Source: a virus. From it: 64,000 nt of DNA. The notes below the pieces were generated by a model, which worked only from the letters and a program-made list of their open reading frames with translations, was not told where the DNA came from and did not search any database. The stretch lies in the IMG/VR virus record IMGVR_UViG_3300027788_000006, positions 23,533 to 87,532 of that record. One strand, 5' to 3'. The position numbers and the translations under genes were made by a program. Shown piece by piece: positions 19,201 through 28,746 of the stretch (positions are counted from its first letter, which is position 1; every line of letters starts with the position of its first letter).

Positions 19201-22200
19201 TGAGCTACTACGTAATTATAGAATATTCCATTATTTAAAGCAGTATTTGCTAACGGGTATACAGAAGTAGGATCTCCTATCATATTAACAATATCCTCTG
19301 CACAATCTGCCCACACTATAGCGGGAACCCAAGAAGAAGGGCACACACACATTTTCCATTCATGAAAAACAGCTGAGCAATCTATACAATTAAAATAAAA
19401 CGGTAGTAGTAAGAAATTAGCGGAAGAGTAATTTATAATAGTTCCAAGAGTATTAGTTACAGATATTCCTACATACTCATAACAATCATTAAGATATTGA
19501 ATGGTATTACCTGGTGAAGGACTACCTACAGCTATATAATAATCATTACTCTCACTACCTGCTCCAGTAGCTCCCATTTCAACGAATGTATATTCTACTA
19601 AAGTGTTACAATCTCTCCATGTATGTATAGGGTTACCCGGAGTACAAGGTCCCGGACATACAGCACATTGATCAACATTTGAATTAAGGTATCCACCTAT
19701 CGTTGGATATGACATAATATTTCCTGCTGTTGGTATTGTTGTTGATGTAGTACAATCATATACTGCACTAGCATCATAACCATTTACGTCTGGGTATAAA
19801 CCTGGAGTTAGATCAGTACATCCAAGAGGCCCTGTAGGAGTATATGTATATTGTAGTTCAATTGTACAAGTAGAACCTGCATATGTTATAACTGCTTCTG
19901 CTTTATATATCTCTGAGCCTGGTGTAGTATGTAAATTAGCAAATGGTAATATTTCATTAATAGATGTGTTTGCGCTTACTACAGTTGCAGTAGTTAATAA
20001 AACCCAAGCAGTACCTGCAGTATCCCACATATACCAGTTGATAACATGACTTACTGTTATTGGACTACAAGTTGCTGTAAACAATAAATCTGGGGTACAA
20101 GTATTAACTGTAGTAGACGAAGGATCTAAACCTATAGTATCTGGAGTACAACATGAAGATGATATACAAGTTCCGTCATCACAAATAGCTAAAGGATCAT
20201 AATTTGTTGCTGTAGGGTCAGTACAACCACAAGGGTTAAAAGTTAAAGTATCTGTAGCGGATATTAATTGACATGTTGCTCCTCCTACATAAGTTATATC
20301 AAACACTACTCTATAATCTCCAGTACCATATGTACCAAAAGTATTTGTAGTACAACTGTAATTATATGTATTTGATACTCCTGCTGTAGCATTTGCTGCG
20401 GCAGTAGTAGTCTCTGTAAGTACATCTGAAATTTGCCATGTTGTTCCATCCCAGAATTGTAAAGTAGATACTATTGTTTCCGCATACTCGGATACTGCAC
20501 AAGTTAATGTAGAAAGGTATTCTAAAGTACATCCTCCTGGATTATTATTAGCCGTAGCTGTAAATGTAGGAAGACTACAACAAGGATAAGTACATGACCC
20601 ATCGTCACATGTTGCAGCTGCATTATAGTTAGTTGCATTTGCATCAGTACAACCACATATATAAGTTGGCGTCGTAATTACACTCGTTGTACAAGTATCA
20701 GTTGTTCCATTAGTAAACGTAACAGTTACCGTTGCATCATACGTGGTATTCATTGCATAGGCAACAACAGGGGTTCCACATGCGTCAACACCATTTGATG
20801 TAGCTGCTAATGAAGTCATTGAGGAACTACCTGACGCCATTGTGGTATTTGTTGTAGCATCTTCAATAACCCATGCCCAACTAGCTACAATGTTAGAACT
20901 GCTGTCTGAAGCTGTTAATACAAGATCGTCTATACATCCTGCAGACGTTATATTAAGTGCTAAAGCACATGTTATAGCACCTGAATAAATACACGTATCT
21001 GGGCACGTAGCTGTAGCATCATAATTAATGGCAGCAGCATCCATACATCCACATATTCGTCTAACATATGTTACTGTATTTGATTGTATAGTTTCTGTAT
21101 GACCATTTGCATATGTTATAACATATTGAATGGCATAATCTCCGTTAAGAGGGAAGAAGAATGTGCTACAATCTTCTATAAAAGTTAATCCATATGTATC
21201 AGTACCAGTTGATGATAAAGGTAATGGTAAAGCAATTAAAGTAGCAGCTCCTGCAGGGTCTGATATTATTTGGAAAGTAGCTGATGCTGTATCCGCTAAA
21301 GCAGATGCATTAGTATCAGATGTACTTAAAATAATTGTATTATTACAACCCGTTACTGTTTGACTTATAAGAGCTGTAGTTACTGGGTATACACAGCAAT
21401 CATTTGCAGACCCTGAATTACAAGTACATATATTTGTAACATCATAATTAAATGCGTAAGTACTATTGTCTGTACAACCTGTAACACAACAGGCAGTAAT
21501 AGTTGATGTAGCTGTACCAGTACATCCAGAAGCATCTATAACTACACAATTATAATCTCCAGGAACTAGTCCAGTAAGATTTTGATTCGTAGTTTGTGCT
21601 CCAGGAACGACACCACCACTAGCAGCAGTCCAAGCATAAGTATATGGAGGGGTTCCAGGAGCTACAGTTTGAGTAATAGTTCCATTATCTATAGGTAAAT
21701 TATTAGCACAAGTATTAGTTTGCCCTAGAGTTACACTAGTTGGAGGAGCTGGGAATGTTAGTGTATCTGTATACACACATCCAGTTATATTTTCTGTCCA
21801 AGTACATGTAACAGACCCTCCCCCTGTAGGTATTATTATACTTCCAAGATTAGATGAAACTGCCCCATTTAAACTTCCTGTCCAAGCATAAACACCTAGA
21901 CAACCTCCACAGTTTAATACTGTAGCAATTAATATAGTCCCTAAGCCACAAGCCGAAGCAACAGCTGCTACTGTCAGAGTTGCACTACAGAAATCGCAAC
22001 AAATATCACATGTGGGAACTACTGTTAATCCTGTTGCACAATCCTCATTAAAGTTATCTGCTGTTGCGTCCATGCAACCACAAACCATATTAGCATTCAA
22101 AGGTACGGTCATAGGAGGACCATAAACAGTACCAGTAACTCCATTTGGAAGTGTGTAGTTAAGAGCAGATGTATAAACTTGACCAGGTATAAGATTCCAA

Positions 22201-25200
22201 GCTGCATAATTAGTTATCGAATCATTAAATCCGCCACCACATGCTACAGCGAAATTAGTATTGTAAACATTGGGATTTGTTATACCAATACCAGTAGTGA
22301 AATTACCAGCTACAGGAGTACCTCCAGAGTCTATAAAATAAAAATCGTCCGGACCTACAGCATCTCCCCCACTTGTAAGTATATTCATGTCAACTAAACA
22401 TGGGACATCAGTTGCTATAGTAGAAATTATTGTAGGAAGTATGTAAGGAGTACAGTCAATTATTATTCCTGTGTATGTTACAATACACCCAGTAGAATCT
22501 GTTATAACACATGTATAAGTACCTGTAACAGTTAAATTAGAAATATTTTGTGTAGTCGCCCCATTACTCCATAAAAAACTATAAGGAGCTGTTCCCATGG
22601 CTACTGTTAAAAGTATCTCACCGTCTTGCGCTATAGAAGTATCCAGACAAGTTATAACATCATTAACCGTTGTAAAACAATAATCACAACAATCATCACA
22701 TGTAGGAACTACTGTATTTCCTAAACAATCTTCATTAGTATTAGAGGCTGTAACATCCATACATCCATGAACATTATTATCTGCAATAGTAAATGGTACG
22801 GTGCAAACACCAGATAAACCATCACCATAAACCCCCACAGTATGAGCACCAACCTGCGTTAGGGTTGAGTAAGTATGAGGCCACGTTATTGGGGCACCCA
22901 ATATATGCCCAAATTGTCCTCCAGTAGGAGCAGTAAGATAGAAAGTATAATTAGGGCCAGAAACAAATCCTGGAGTTATAAGATCTACTGTAACTGATCC
23001 AACACCAGTACAATCTATATCAGTAGATACAACGTCTAGATACCAGCATGTTCCATCATCACAAGCAGCCATCGCATTATAATTACACGCTGTTGGATCA
23101 GTACAGCCTGATAGCTGAGGATCATTATATATAGTGAAACCCCGAGAAAAAGTACACCCATTACTCATAACACAGATAGCGGTATAACCACCTGCAGCAA
23201 GATTAGTATCCGCTAAAAGAGTAGAACTATAACTATTAGGTCCTGTAACAACTGTTGATAGTATTGTTATTGCTGGTATAGTAGTTCCCGGATATAGTTG
23301 GTATGATCCTCCTGTAGGAGGTGGTGAAGCTGGAGGACAGTACATTATATCTCCTGTAACAACATGAACCAGAAGAGATACTATTTGAGGAGAATATACA
23401 GGTTGATAAACCCCTACTGTTTCTGTACATCCAAAAGAATCTGTAATATGACAAACGAATTGACATGTACCATTATAATCAAATGGAGTATTTCCTACCC
23501 ATTTATTTAAATCAGAGGAAGTAAAAGTAGCGTTTGTAGTTTGATATGGCCAAGGAATTGGTATACCAGGATTAGTCAAGTCTTCCCAAACAAAAGTAAA
23601 TGGAGGAGTTCCTCCAGCAACAGTTACAGTAGCCCCCGATGAATTACATACTTCAGGTGTTAGTGTTGCATTCCATGTACAAGGATCTGGATAAGTACAA
23701 GTGTTCAGACTACAAGTACAAGTAGCACAGTAATTAGTTCCTAAAGGATCCGTACATCCACATTCAGGAAAGTCTATATATATACCATCACCTTCTGCAG
23801 TACAAATTAAACCATTTGAATCAGTTGTTACAATAACAACTCTATAAGTTCCATCTAAACCTCCATTTTGGAAATCATCTACAGGAGTAAGTGGAGTGTT
23901 ACAAGCATATTGCCAATGTATATAACTATTAATACTAGGTGAGGCAACTACAACTGAATTTGTGGTTACCCAAGCAGATCCATTCCAAAATTGTACATGA
24001 TGTACTTGAGCTATTAATGTTACAGTTGGAGACCATCCACAAGATAAATATGATCCATAATAAACTAGACAAGGGGTTATAAGCGAATTCGTAGTAAAAT
24101 GTGCATCAGGGGTAGTACAACAGCTTGGCCCTGGAGGGTATAAACATGAACCATCATCAGTTGTACAAGTAGGACAATAGTTAGCCGGTTGCGCCCCAGG
24201 ATAATTTGCTATACCTGTTATAACATCATAAGCTATTCCAGTTGTATTAGAGGCAGGATCAGTCCACCAAGTTTGACCTTGATTTACAAATGTACCATCA
24301 TCTGTACATCCAGTATTACCATACACACAACAACAGTCACAAGTAGCTGCAGCATTATAATTAGTAGCTATAGGATCAGTACACCCACAATTTACAGGCG
24401 CATTATTTGTAGAACTTATAAGAGCAGGTGCTCCAGCGTTATGACCAAAAGGTCCCGTAGTAGTTACAGTAGTTGTATTAATATAATGGATCTGCATATA
24501 TAATACAGGAGTAGTAGGTAAGAAGGGCGTTATAGCAGCTGTAAATCCTTGTCCAGCACAATCATCTGTTCCTAAATCCTGGACAAATGAATTTCCTAAC
24601 TGTGCCTGGAAAATCGTCATTATTAATGTGTCTCCCCCTGGAGTATTATCCATATCCAACCATATCTCTACACGATCAACTTGAGCACATGGAATACCAG
24701 CCCCCCAATTTGCTACTAATGATACTTCACAAGTAGTATCTACAAATGTAAGAGTTGGATCTGGTTGGGTAACGTAAGTACAACTACCATCATCACAAGT
24801 AGCCAAAGCATCATAGTTACAAGCTAAAGGATCTATACACCCATTTACAAAACCATCAGAAACAATGGCAGGGATAGGGCTATTAACACAACTATTTACA
24901 TCCGTAATTATTAATGAATATGTACCTGCTATAAGTCCTGTTAAATTTTGATTAGTGCTTTGTCCCGCTGGAACTACGCCTCCACTTGAAGCAGACCAAG
25001 AGAAAGTATAAGGAGCAACACCTCCCGCAGGAGTAGGAGTTATAGATCCATTGGCAACTAAACAGTCTGTATTATCAACAACCAACGTCGGGATCATAGT
25101 AACTATAGATGGCTCTGTTATAGTCCAACTTGTAGTTAATAAACAGTTATTATTATCGAGTATATCAAGGGTATATGTTCCTGGTGATAATCCAGTTATT

Positions 25201-28157
25201 CCTGTAGATGATGTAGAACCAGTACTCCATAAATATGAGTATGGTACACTACCTCCTGTAACAGAGTTTATTGTAATAATACCATTATTCTCTCCATTAC
25301 ATCTTACATCAGAAGCTGTTGCAGATAAAACAGTGCTACAATAATAACAACTTCCATCATCACACAAAGCACTTGCGTTATAGTTTACAGCTAAAGGGTC
25401 TGTACAACCATCAGGTAAGATACAAGAACCATCATCACAGTTAGCAGTAGCATCATAATTACATGCCATAGGATCAGTACATCCATATATACCGTTGTCT
25501 AGTAAGATTTTGGTTTCTAAATACCCTACACATCCATTAGAATCTGTAGCTTGGCAGGTATAAGTACCTGGAACCAAACCAGATATCATATTAGTAGTAG
25601 CTCCAGTACTCCATAGCCAAGTATATATACCTGTTCCTCCACCCATAAGAGCTTGTATGCTACCATTATTATAACATGTAACATGTGTAGCTTGTAAAAA
25701 TGTAGAGATATTTGCTATCCCAGGAACTACTATAGCTAGGTATTCTTGACAGCCAGTGATTGTATCTGTTACTACAACCGAAGGAGTTGACGCAGGGAAT
25801 CCAGTTGCTGCTGGAATAGTTTGTCCATTAGACCATAAATAAGTATAAGTACCACTACCTCCTGCTGCAGTTACGGTTGCTGTTCCATTAGAATCGCTAT
25901 GGCATATAATAGCTGTGGATGTTGCAGTAAGAGTTAATATTGGGTATAGAGGTTGGTCAAAGCTTATTCCGAATTTATTTGCATAAAAACACCCATCTTC
26001 ATCTATCATGTATATTGAATAACTACCCTGATCTGGAGGCAGTCCAGGAGTTCCTGTATAATTTACAGTAGTATTATCCTGTGTGGTAGGAGATGAACTA
26101 TTTATTAAAGTTAGTTCTACAGCAGACATAGTCGTATTTGCAATATACGACGTATTTTCATCTATAATAATCTGACCGTTTGTATCAGGAGTAAAAATTC
26201 CATATGCAACAGTATCATTATTAGTACTAGATGTATGTGTAACACCAGCATTTATTGTACTCGCAGAATTAGGTACTATAAAAACTTGAATAGGACCAGT
26301 AGAATTAATAGCAGCTGATAGATCTATAATAAGCTCACCGTAAGTACAACTATGATCATTTACAATTGTTGTAACGGTGCTTTGGTTAGATATATGGAAA
26401 TCACCACAGTCACAATCTAAACAGTTAACAGTTTGATCTGGGTATAGAACAGCTGACATAGAATTAGTTGGTCCTATCAAGTCCAGCGTCATTATTAATG
26501 ATAAGGGAAAGGGAAGGCCTGGGGAAAAAGATACAGCAGTCCCATCACATTGCTCATCTGTATACTGCCAATAATTTATATTACTGGAATCGTTACAAAC
26601 CTCTATAGGTCCTGGACACTGATGTATATGTTCAGAGTAATGATGAACATGAGTAAATGGTACATAAGCACCCTTATCTGCATGTATTCCACTCTGATTT
26701 TTTATAAGTCCATATACTGTATTAAAGTCCGATTGAGCACCTATAGCAGTAGATGCAGAATCAGCAGGAGCAGCGCCTACAAAAGTATTCTCATAAAAAA
26801 TATTAAGACACTCATAATGTTGAGACCCAGTAGATCCAGGTATTTTTGATGGCAATGTAGATGGTATTCCAGCAGCTGTTTTCAATGCGTTTCTATCAGC
26901 ATTCAGATAACTAATATCAGGCTTAGTAACAGCACGGCTAATAACTCCACTAATCGGACGTTGCTGAGAAGTAGGTTGTGTGTATATCCTCTCTATATTA
27001 GTATTTGCACTAGAAGCTCCAAGTGTATTATCTAACTCAATAATCATGATTGGCCAATTATCATCTAGAGTAGTAGGAGTGAAATCAGGAGTGAAATACT
27101 TAGCAGTACCACCTGAATTACCTACCGTTGATATATCGTGAGTAATAGTATGGTTCGAATAATTTGAAAATAAATGCATCTTAAGAGTTGCACCAGCAGG
27201 AAAATTACCATAGTTAGTATTGAGAAACATCTGTATCCGTTCGATTCCATCTCTACATAATCTCTGAAGGTAAGGAGCAAACTGACTGTTACCCAGTGGC
27301 ATTCCAAATCTTTGCATAACTCCTGTTCTTTCACCAGGACCAGCATTTAACTCTAAATAGTCGGAACCGGATGGAAACAGTTGAGCAGAAGTAGGTAAGC
27401 CAGCAGATGATGCATTACTAGTATATTTAATCCAATTTGCATTTGCTATAGTTACATTTGGATGCGCTGTGTGTATATCTGCAAGTATATCATTTGGAGT
27501 TGCTCCAATAGCATTAGTAACATTTAGTACACTAGCTGCACCGGAAATAGAGCTCCAATCAGTTCCATCAGTAATGTGTTTAGAATAATGAGATTTAGCA
27601 ATGTGTACATGCTTACCTGTTATATTAGGATCAACTATATAACTTATAGTAGAGATAGGTCGTTCTCCTCCGTATGGGTCAGTACCAGCAGGAAAAGCAT
27701 CACAGTCATTAGCCTTTACTATTGCCACAGTTCCAATATCTCCTGCATAAGAAGTTACGCTGTAGTAAGCTTCAGGTAGAACTACAGTAAAATCTTTTGA
27801 GGAACCATCAGACCATTCAACACGAACTAGTCTTACAGGATTGGAACCTGTTGACGTAGGTAAAAAACTAGCAGAGTTACCTGTAACACCATATCTTAAA
27901 ATGATACCTGGTGGATTGGATGGTTGACCAACTGAACCTGTAGACGCAATCACTGGCACTACAGAATCTCCTGTAATATCAGTGAAACTTGCTACAGTTA
28001 GATGTGTCTGACCACAGAAACTAGCACCACCTGCTAAATTACCATATACAACTGAGCTGCATATTATAGTTTGAAGTGAAGTAACTATTGTTGGTTGACA
28101 AAGTGTATCAGTAGGACCTCCACTGATAACAACATTTTTTAATTCTGCTACAGCCAT
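16245..28157 (-). CDS. Giant SprB-repeat/Cys-repeat tail adhesin (3970 aa)
   Basis: An uninterrupted 3970-residue protein, about 19% of the window. Residues 1 to about 700 are non-repetitive and probably anchor it to the virion. From about 740 to 2215 it carries several SprB-type repeats (pattern Cys...G-x-G-x-Y-x-Y-x-W-S-x-G-x-x...G-x-Y-x-x-x-x-x-D-x-x-G-C). From about 890 to 3750 it carries at least twenty degenerate units of the form GCTDPxAxNY...CDDGSC-x-Y. Both repeat kinds are established features of Bacteroidota cell-surface adhesins, SprB being the gliding adhesin of Flavobacterium. There is no signal peptide, as expected for a virion protein. Likely function: long tail fibre or receptor-binding protein stiffened by disulfides or calcium. 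Confidence 0.85.
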   Translation of the reverse strand: MAVAELKNVVISGGPTDTLCQPTIVTSLQTIICSSVVYGNLAGGASFCGQTHLTVASFTDITGDSVVPVIASTGSVGQPSNPPGIILRYGVTGNSASFLPTSTGSNPVRLVRVEWSDGSSKDFTVVLPEAYYSVTSYAGDIGTVAIVKANDCDAFPAGTDPYGGERPISTISYIVDPNITGKHVHIAKSHYSKHITDGTDWSSISGAASVLNVTNAIGATPNDILADIHTAHPNVTIANANWIKYTSNASSAGLPTSAQLFPSGSDYLELNAGPGERTGVMQRFGMPLGNSQFAPYLQRLCRDGIERIQMFLNTNYGNFPAGATLKMHLFSNYSNHTITHDISTVGNSGGTAKYFTPDFTPTTLDDNWPIMIIELDNTLGASSANTNIERIYTQPTSQQRPISGVISRAVTKPDISYLNADRNALKTAAGIPSTLPSKIPGSTGSQHYECLNIFYENTFVGAAPADSASTAIGAQSDFNTVYGLIKNQSGIHADKGAYVPFTHVHHYSEHIHQCPGPIEVCNDSSNINYWQYTDEQCDGTAVSFSPGLPFPLSLIMTLDLIGPTNSMSAVLYPDQTVNCLDCDCGDFHISNQSTVTTIVNDHSCTYGELIIDLSAAINSTGPIQVFIVPNSASTINAGVTHTSSTNNDTVAYGIFTPDTNGQIIIDENTSYIANTTMSAVELTLINSSSPTTQDNTTVNYTGTPGLPPDQGSYSIYMIDEDGCFYANKFGISFDQPLYPILTLTATSTAIICHSDSNGTATVTAAGGSGTYTYLWSNGQTIPAATGFPASTPSVVVTDTITGCQEYLAIVVPGIANISTFLQATHVTCYNNGSIQALMGGGTGIYTWLWSTGATTNMISGLVPGTYTCQATDSNGCVGYLETKILLDNGIYGCTDPMACNYDATANCDDGSCILPDGCTDPLAVNYNASALCDDGSCYYCSTVLSATASDVRCNGENNGIITINSVTGGSVPYSYLWSTGSTSSTGITGLSPGTYTLDILDNNNCLLTTSWTITEPSIVTMIPTLVVDNTDCLVANGSITPTPAGGVAPYTFSWSASSGGVVPAGQSTNQNLTGLIAGTYSLIITDVNSCVNSPIPAIVSDGFVNGCIDPLACNYDALATCDDGSCTYVTQPDPTLTFVDTTCEVSLVANWGAGIPCAQVDRVEIWLDMDNTPGGDTLIMTIFQAQLGNSFVQDLGTDDCAGQGFTAAITPFLPTTPVLYMQIHYINTTTVTTTGPFGHNAGAPALISSTNNAPVNCGCTDPIATNYNAAATCDCCCVYGNTGCTDDGTFVNQGQTWWTDPASNTTGIAYDVITGIANYPGAQPANYCPTCTTDDGSCLYPPGPSCCTTPDAHFTTNSLITPCLVYYGSYLSCGWSPTVTLIAQVHHVQFWNGSAWVTTNSVVVASPSINSYIHWQYACNTPLTPVDDFQNGGLDGTYRVVIVTTDSNGLICTAEGDGIYIDFPECGCTDPLGTNYCATCTCSLNTCTYPDPCTWNATLTPEVCNSSGATVTVAGGTPPFTFVWEDLTNPGIPIPWPYQTTNATFTSSDLNKWVGNTPFDYNGTCQFVCHITDSFGCTETVGVYQPVYSPQIVSLLVHVVTGDIMYCPPASPPPTGGSYQLYPGTTIPAITILSTVVTGPNSYSSTLLADTNLAAGGYTAICVMSNGCTFSRGFTIYNDPQLSGCTDPTACNYNAMAACDDGTCWYLDVVSTDIDCTGVGSVTVDLITPGFVSGPNYTFYLTAPTGGQFGHILGAPITWPHTYSTLTQVGAHTVGVYGDGLSGVCTVPFTIADNNVHGCMDVTASNTNEDCLGNTVVPTCDDCCDYCFTTVNDVITCLDTSIAQDGEILLTVAMGTAPYSFLWSNGATTQNISNLTVTGTYTCVITDSTGCIVTYTGIIIDCTPYILPTIISTIATDVPCLVDMNILTSGGDAVGPDDFYFIDSGGTPVAGNFTTGIGITNPNVYNTNFAVACGGGFNDSITNYAAWNLIPGQVYTSALNYTLPNGVTGTVYGPPMTVPLNANMVCGCMDATADNFNEDCATGLTVVPTCDICCDFCSATLTVAAVASACGLGTILIATVLNCGGCLGVYAWTGSLNGAVSSNLGSIIIPTGGGSVTCTWTENITGCVYTDTLTFPAPPTSVTLGQTNTCANNLPIDNGTITQTVAPGTPPYTYAWTAASGGVVPGAQTTNQNLTGLVPGDYNCVVIDASGCTGTATSTITACCVTGCTDNSTYAFNYDVTNICTCNSGSANDCCVYPVTTALISQTVTGCNNTIILSTSDTNASALADTASATFQIISDPAGAATLIALPLPLSSTGTDTYGLTFIEDCSTFFFPLNGDYAIQYVITYANGHTETIQSNTVTYVRRICGCMDAAAINYDATATCPDTCIYSGAITCALALNITSAGCIDDLVLTASDSSSNIVASWAWVIEDATTNTTMASGSSSMTSLAATSNGVDACGTPVVAYAMNTTYDATVTVTFTNGTTDTCTTSVITTPTYICGCTDANATNYNAAATCDDGSCTYPCCSLPTFTATANNNPGGCTLEYLSTLTCAVSEYAETIVSTLQFWDGTTWQISDVLTETTTAAANATAGVSNTYNYSCTTNTFGTYGTGDYRVVFDITYVGGATCQLISATDTLTFNPCGCTDPTATNYDPLAICDDGTCISSSCCTPDTIGLDPSSTTVNTCTPDLLFTATCSPITVSHVINWYMWDTAGTAWVLLTTATVVSANTSINEILPFANLHTTPGSEIYKAEAVITYAGSTCTIELQYTYTPTGPLGCTDLTPGLYPDVNGYDASAVYDCTTSTTIPTAGNIMSYPTIGGYLNSNVDQCAVCPGPCTPGNPIHTWRDCNTLVEYTFVEMGATGAGSESNDYYIAVGSPSPGNTIQYLNDCYEYVGISVTNTLGTIINYSSANFLLLPFYFNCIDCSAVFHEWKMCVCPSSWVPAIVWADCAEDIVNMIGDPTSVYPLANTALNNGIFYNYVVAQNGAPIVIGDVLNIRHTSGVGSYCIEYMGPSPYNAATHHGYTTMLGEYELGNNHTLVGPADVYADCTLCASAPPLYMEWEKCGTTDLYNIVDVGVAVTSANTITWVGTNQSGAIQMPGYPAANLTWGPIIGATVIKLSNGDCFKFNGYNVAPAGNATSELIDASPTIPLELDCTSCLLVPGCTDPSADNYNENCATLPVLATISDGCCQYTLTGCMDTGALTQNYWDGLEPYNGINSQSPNDYATILTTVTYPGILPINPNPTATSDDGSCIYEGCTDPAANNYVTYASVDDGSCNYCVYGCTNPAFVQYNSLATCDCNSSDPAQGNTGPLDPLLDNDCCVDLCVSGCMDCGTIWETDSVANPGAITCLTQTGTAASGAGSTNFDPLATCPAGCITPLNGCTSATALNYDPTANNDDGSCLYCSGFTTAMGPALSGTGQAFVIDAASVNTATNWFQASLATTIEDPTGSFTGSAILTMGINPNVQLPAVLYITIFDSTGNIVMSGPSSSAPGVIFSAVGLSYGSYSIVISTISLPVWSVAQVCDNTFTFDIQTPACDDPAAFNTTLIPAQYVISDPTLCIVPGFCACAVTATTVVSSLCGVPSSIVWNMTCNPGQSITGYLEQSLDNGATWTTIVASITGTSNGFNTLLHTQLVTTNSQWRFTYTETTTPSCGTAGTVVMSPIIITTMPLCGCTDVTAQNYDPLAVLDDGSCIYCIYGCIDPLASNYNIAATCDDGSCLYAIEGCTDPGASNYSSGATIDDGSCIYCDAEYWDCIPQANTSTNSCTGTAVTLLISEGILLSTNTYDSTELDPWTTFPNQDMALTALVLIHGITANFNDYYYQSAQPCGAYPAGCCLNGFVKKKITSITHVGMPGQFFNTWKTYIDAAILAGVPTGSLILPANSDGCHPATGYNVSIESSTVSNTPSTANIISGALGSPSENSDTINIIACCTGSCNCSEVAVEGPNTSQAACLSDPFCCLTPQSL

Positions 28158-28171
28158 ACGTTATATATATA

Positions 28172-28669
28172 TTAACAATTACACCCGCAAGACAGGTCAC
28201 ATATTTCTTTGGATTTTAAATACTTGTCATAAGCATTTTTTATATACCCGGTATTACCGAGTATATAGACTTGTTCTGCTGAAGCTTTAGCAGAGCTAAT
28301 CAATAAGTATATTTTTTGTGCTTTAGCAAGTGCTTTAGAACATCTAGGACATTCACACCCACAATTAATTAATTCTTCTGTTAACTTAGCTAAACAACAA
28401 TCAATATCACAGCTTGCTATAAACGCTGCTGAAGATACTGTTGCACCTCCTTGGGCATATTCAACTTGGTATACACCATTAGAGATTAAAGTTATATCAT
28501 TAGTTAAGGTTTCACCGGGAACTGTATAAGTTATCGGATGAGTTATTACTACACTGGATGCATAATTTGTTATAGTTAAAGCTCCGGCAATACCTGCTCC
28601 CGAAGCATCTGTAGTATCTATAGAAACCATTAGACAATCAGGTCTAACGGATACAATCTTTAATGACAT
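28172..28669 (-). CDS. Cys-rich structural protein preceding the adhesin
   Basis: A 165-residue protein with an Ig-like beta N-terminal half (residues 1-85) and a Cys-rich helical C-terminal half (CDIDCCLAKLTEELINCGCE, then CPRCSKAL, and CDLSCGCNC at the end). It starts about 25 nt beyond a terminator hairpin and is followed 14 nt later by the giant adhesin gene. The C-terminal cysteines may bind zinc or staple the protein to the Cys-rich adhesin. A role as adhesin base or tail-fibre attachment protein is inferred from context. Confidence 0.65.
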   Translation of the reverse strand: MSLKIVSVRPDCLMVSIDTTDASGAGIAGALTITNYASSVVITHPITYTVPGETLTNDITLISNGVYQVEYAQGGATVSSAAFIASCDIDCCLAKLTEELINCGCECPRCSKALAKAQKIYLLISSAKASAEQVYILGNTGYIKNAYDKYLKSKEICDLSCGCNC

Positions 28670-28688
28670 GTAGTTAAATTTTAAAAGT

Positions 28689-28729
28689 TAAAAAAGATAT
28701 ATAGGGGGTATTTCACCCCCTATAATCTT
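28689..28729 (-). terminator. Rho-independent terminator after the 284-aa structural gene
   Basis: On the minus strand a 10-bp stem (arms 28715-28724 and 28700-28709, core of five G-C pairs) with a 5-nt loop is followed by a run of T (A-run at 28691-28695 on the plus strand). The lower stem is extended by AAGAT/ATCTT. It lies directly after the stop of the 284-aa gene, so it probably sets transcript abundance for that gene relative to the adhesin genes. Confidence 0.85.
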
Positions 28730-28746
28730 ATAAAGTTGTTAGCCTA

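Noticed and set aside
16931-27779. Plus-strand ORFs of 60-106 codons inside the giant adhesin gene
   Set aside because: They are antisense shadows of a long real gene; their translations have random composition and no leaders of the type used by other genes.
16245-28157. CRISPR array or DNA repeat array in the 12 kb adhesin gene
   Set aside because: Repetition is at protein level (GCTDP and SprB units) with variable spacing and degenerate codons inside one open frame. There are no identical DNA repeats with unique spacers.
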